Shown here one piece after another: positions 4,915 through 5,253 of a DNA stretch of 5,253 bases (position 1 is its first letter; each line of letters starts with the position of its first letter). The stretch is from Acidicaldus organivorans (GTDB lineage Bacteria; Pseudomonadota; Alphaproteobacteria; Acetobacterales; Acetobacteraceae). Where the stretch lies: contig KN174046.1 in assembly GCA_000759655.1 (NCBI GenBank), positions 2,645-7,897 of the forward strand, given 5' to 3'. Below the pieces are notes generated by a model that saw nothing but the letters and a program-made list of their open reading frames with translations, was not told where the DNA came from and searched no databases. The translations under genes were made by a program, and so were the position numbers.

Positions 4915-4994
4915 GTGCGGCGCTTTGGCAACGCTTCGTTAAGGGGTTTGGGCGAAAATGGGGCTGCGGGCGGAAGGTGCTGGGCCCCGCCCGT

Positions 4995-5019
4995 GGAGGG
5001 AATGCCGCATTGTCCCTCC
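4995..5019 (+). promoter_or_regulatory. Dyad/stem-loop upstream of fliL
   Basis: GGAGGGA (4995-5001) and TCCCTCC (5013-5019) form a perfect 7-bp stem. Inside it ATG and CAT can pair further, with a 2-base bulge. It lies 75 bases before the fliL start codon. It could be an operator or a leader hairpin; no T-run follows. Confidence 0.35.
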
Positions 5020-5042
5020 GTCACGCCGGCGAGGACCATTGA

Positions 5043-5081
5043 GGACGGTTTCACAGGACGGGTTCACGGGACGGGTTCGGG
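5043..5081 (+). repeat. Three tandem 13-bp repeats before fliL
   Basis: Copies are GGACGGTTTCACA (5043-5055), GGACGGGTTCACG (5056-5068) and GGACGGGTTCGGG (5069-5081), with no spacer. A degenerate leading copy, GAGGACCATT (5031-5040), resembles the GAGGACGGTT that starts the array. The last copy ends 3 bases before the AGGAG of fliL. It may be an iterated regulator site or a product of local slippage. Confidence 0.6.
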
Positions 5082-5093
5082 GCCAGGAGCACG

Positions 5094-5253
5094 ATGAGCG
5101 CAGCAGCGGCCAATGCGGAGAAGACGGAAGAGGGCGCGGCCAAGGGCAAGGGTGGCAAGAAACGCCTCCTCCTGCTCGCCGCCCCCCTGCTGCTTGCGGC
5201 AATCGGCGCGGGGCTCTGGTTCTCGGGCGTGCTCCCCCATCTCCTAGGCCGCG
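5094..5253 (+). CDS. fliL: Flagellar basal body-associated protein FliL, N-terminus (partial)
   Basis: The first 53 codons are present; the gene continues past the right edge. FliL is a single-span inner-membrane protein that surrounds the stator units and supports motor torque. The visible part has a short cytoplasmic segment rich in Ala, Glu, Gly and Lys (MSAAAANAEKTEEGAAKGKG, residues 1-20). Next come GKKR at 21-24 and one hydrophobic span (about 25-45, LLLLAAPLLLAAIGAGLWF), followed by the start of the periplasmic part. This layout is typical of FliL, and the divergent flgF operon supports it; the diagnostic periplasmic domain is outside the window. AGGAG (5085-5089) lies only 4 bases before the ATG, rather short spacing. 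fliM would be expected next. Confidence 0.85.
   Translation, partial: MSAAAANAEKTEEGAAKGKGGKKRLLLLAAPLLLAAIGAGLWFSGVLPHLLGR

Larger units (their letters stand above)
4656..5093. other. Divergent regulatory region between flgF and fliL
   Basis: This 438-base gap separates two outward-facing flagellar transcription units and contains no convincing gene. Short reading frames within it have no ribosome binding site and no recognisable protein motif. It holds, from left to right, the flgF leader with direct repeats, a stem-loop, the sigma-54 promoter, a G-rich tract, a possible enhancer dyad, a second dyad and the tandem 13-mers before fliL. No convincing fliL promoter was found. The best -10-like hexamer is GAAAAT (4954-4959), but it lacks a correctly spaced -35. 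Confidence 0.8.

Noticed and set aside
4924..4942. Possible sigma-54 promoter for fliL (TTTGGCAACGCTTCGTT)
   Set aside because: The -24 half fits, but the position of the invariant -12 GC is TT.
4833..5097. Small open frames on both strands in the divergent gap
   Set aside because: Arg/Pro/Gly-rich peptides with no ribosome binding site or motif, overlapping clear regulatory elements.

Overview
The window is GC-rich, compact bacterial DNA from a flagellated alphaproteobacterium. The protein motifs look most like the Rhodospirillales/Acetobacteraceae side, but this is a judgement from motifs and gene order, and the species cannot be named from the window. It holds parts of two conserved chromosomal gene clusters. 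No mobile element, CRISPR array, RNA gene or unknown protein family was seen.

Layout. Positions 1-1016 (minus strand) carry the start of a succinate dehydrogenase operon, sdhC-sdhD-sdhA, with sdhA cut by the left edge. Positions 1017-1161 are a short regulatory gap with a plausible housekeeping-type promoter for sdhC, two upstream dyads and a hairpin in the leader. Positions 1162-4655 (minus strand) carry flagellar rod and ring genes in the transcription order flgF-flgG-flgA-flgH. Positions 4656-5093 are a 438-base gap between divergent genes. Positions 5094-5253 (plus strand) are the start of fliL, cut by the right edge.

How the genes work together. FlgF and FlgG form the proximal and distal rod, FlgA is the periplasmic chaperone for P-ring assembly, and FlgH is the outer-membrane L-ring lipoprotein. 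FliL is a stator-associated membrane protein, normally followed by fliM. SdhC and SdhD form the haem- and quinone-binding membrane anchor for the SdhA flavoprotein and the SdhB iron-sulfur protein (outside the window), feeding electrons from succinate into the quinone pool.

Main points of interest. (1) flgF is split by an apparent -1 frameshift: the N-terminal 184 codons and C-terminal 61 codons are both well conserved but lie in different frames, and one missing C in a C-run would join them into a normal 245-residue protein. (2) The divergent gap holds a near-perfect sigma-54 promoter pointing at flgF. A 10-bp perfect stem-loop begins at its predicted start site, and a GGCA-N5-TGCC dyad lies about 90-100 bp upstream, where an NtrC-family flagellar activator could bind. 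(3) Three tandem copies of a 13-bp repeat sit directly before the fliL ribosome binding site. (4) The N-terminal extension of flgH is encoded by an imperfect palindrome resembling a REP-type insertion. (5) Predicted sdh and flg transcripts both begin with a stem-loop. All regulatory calls are sequence-based inference.
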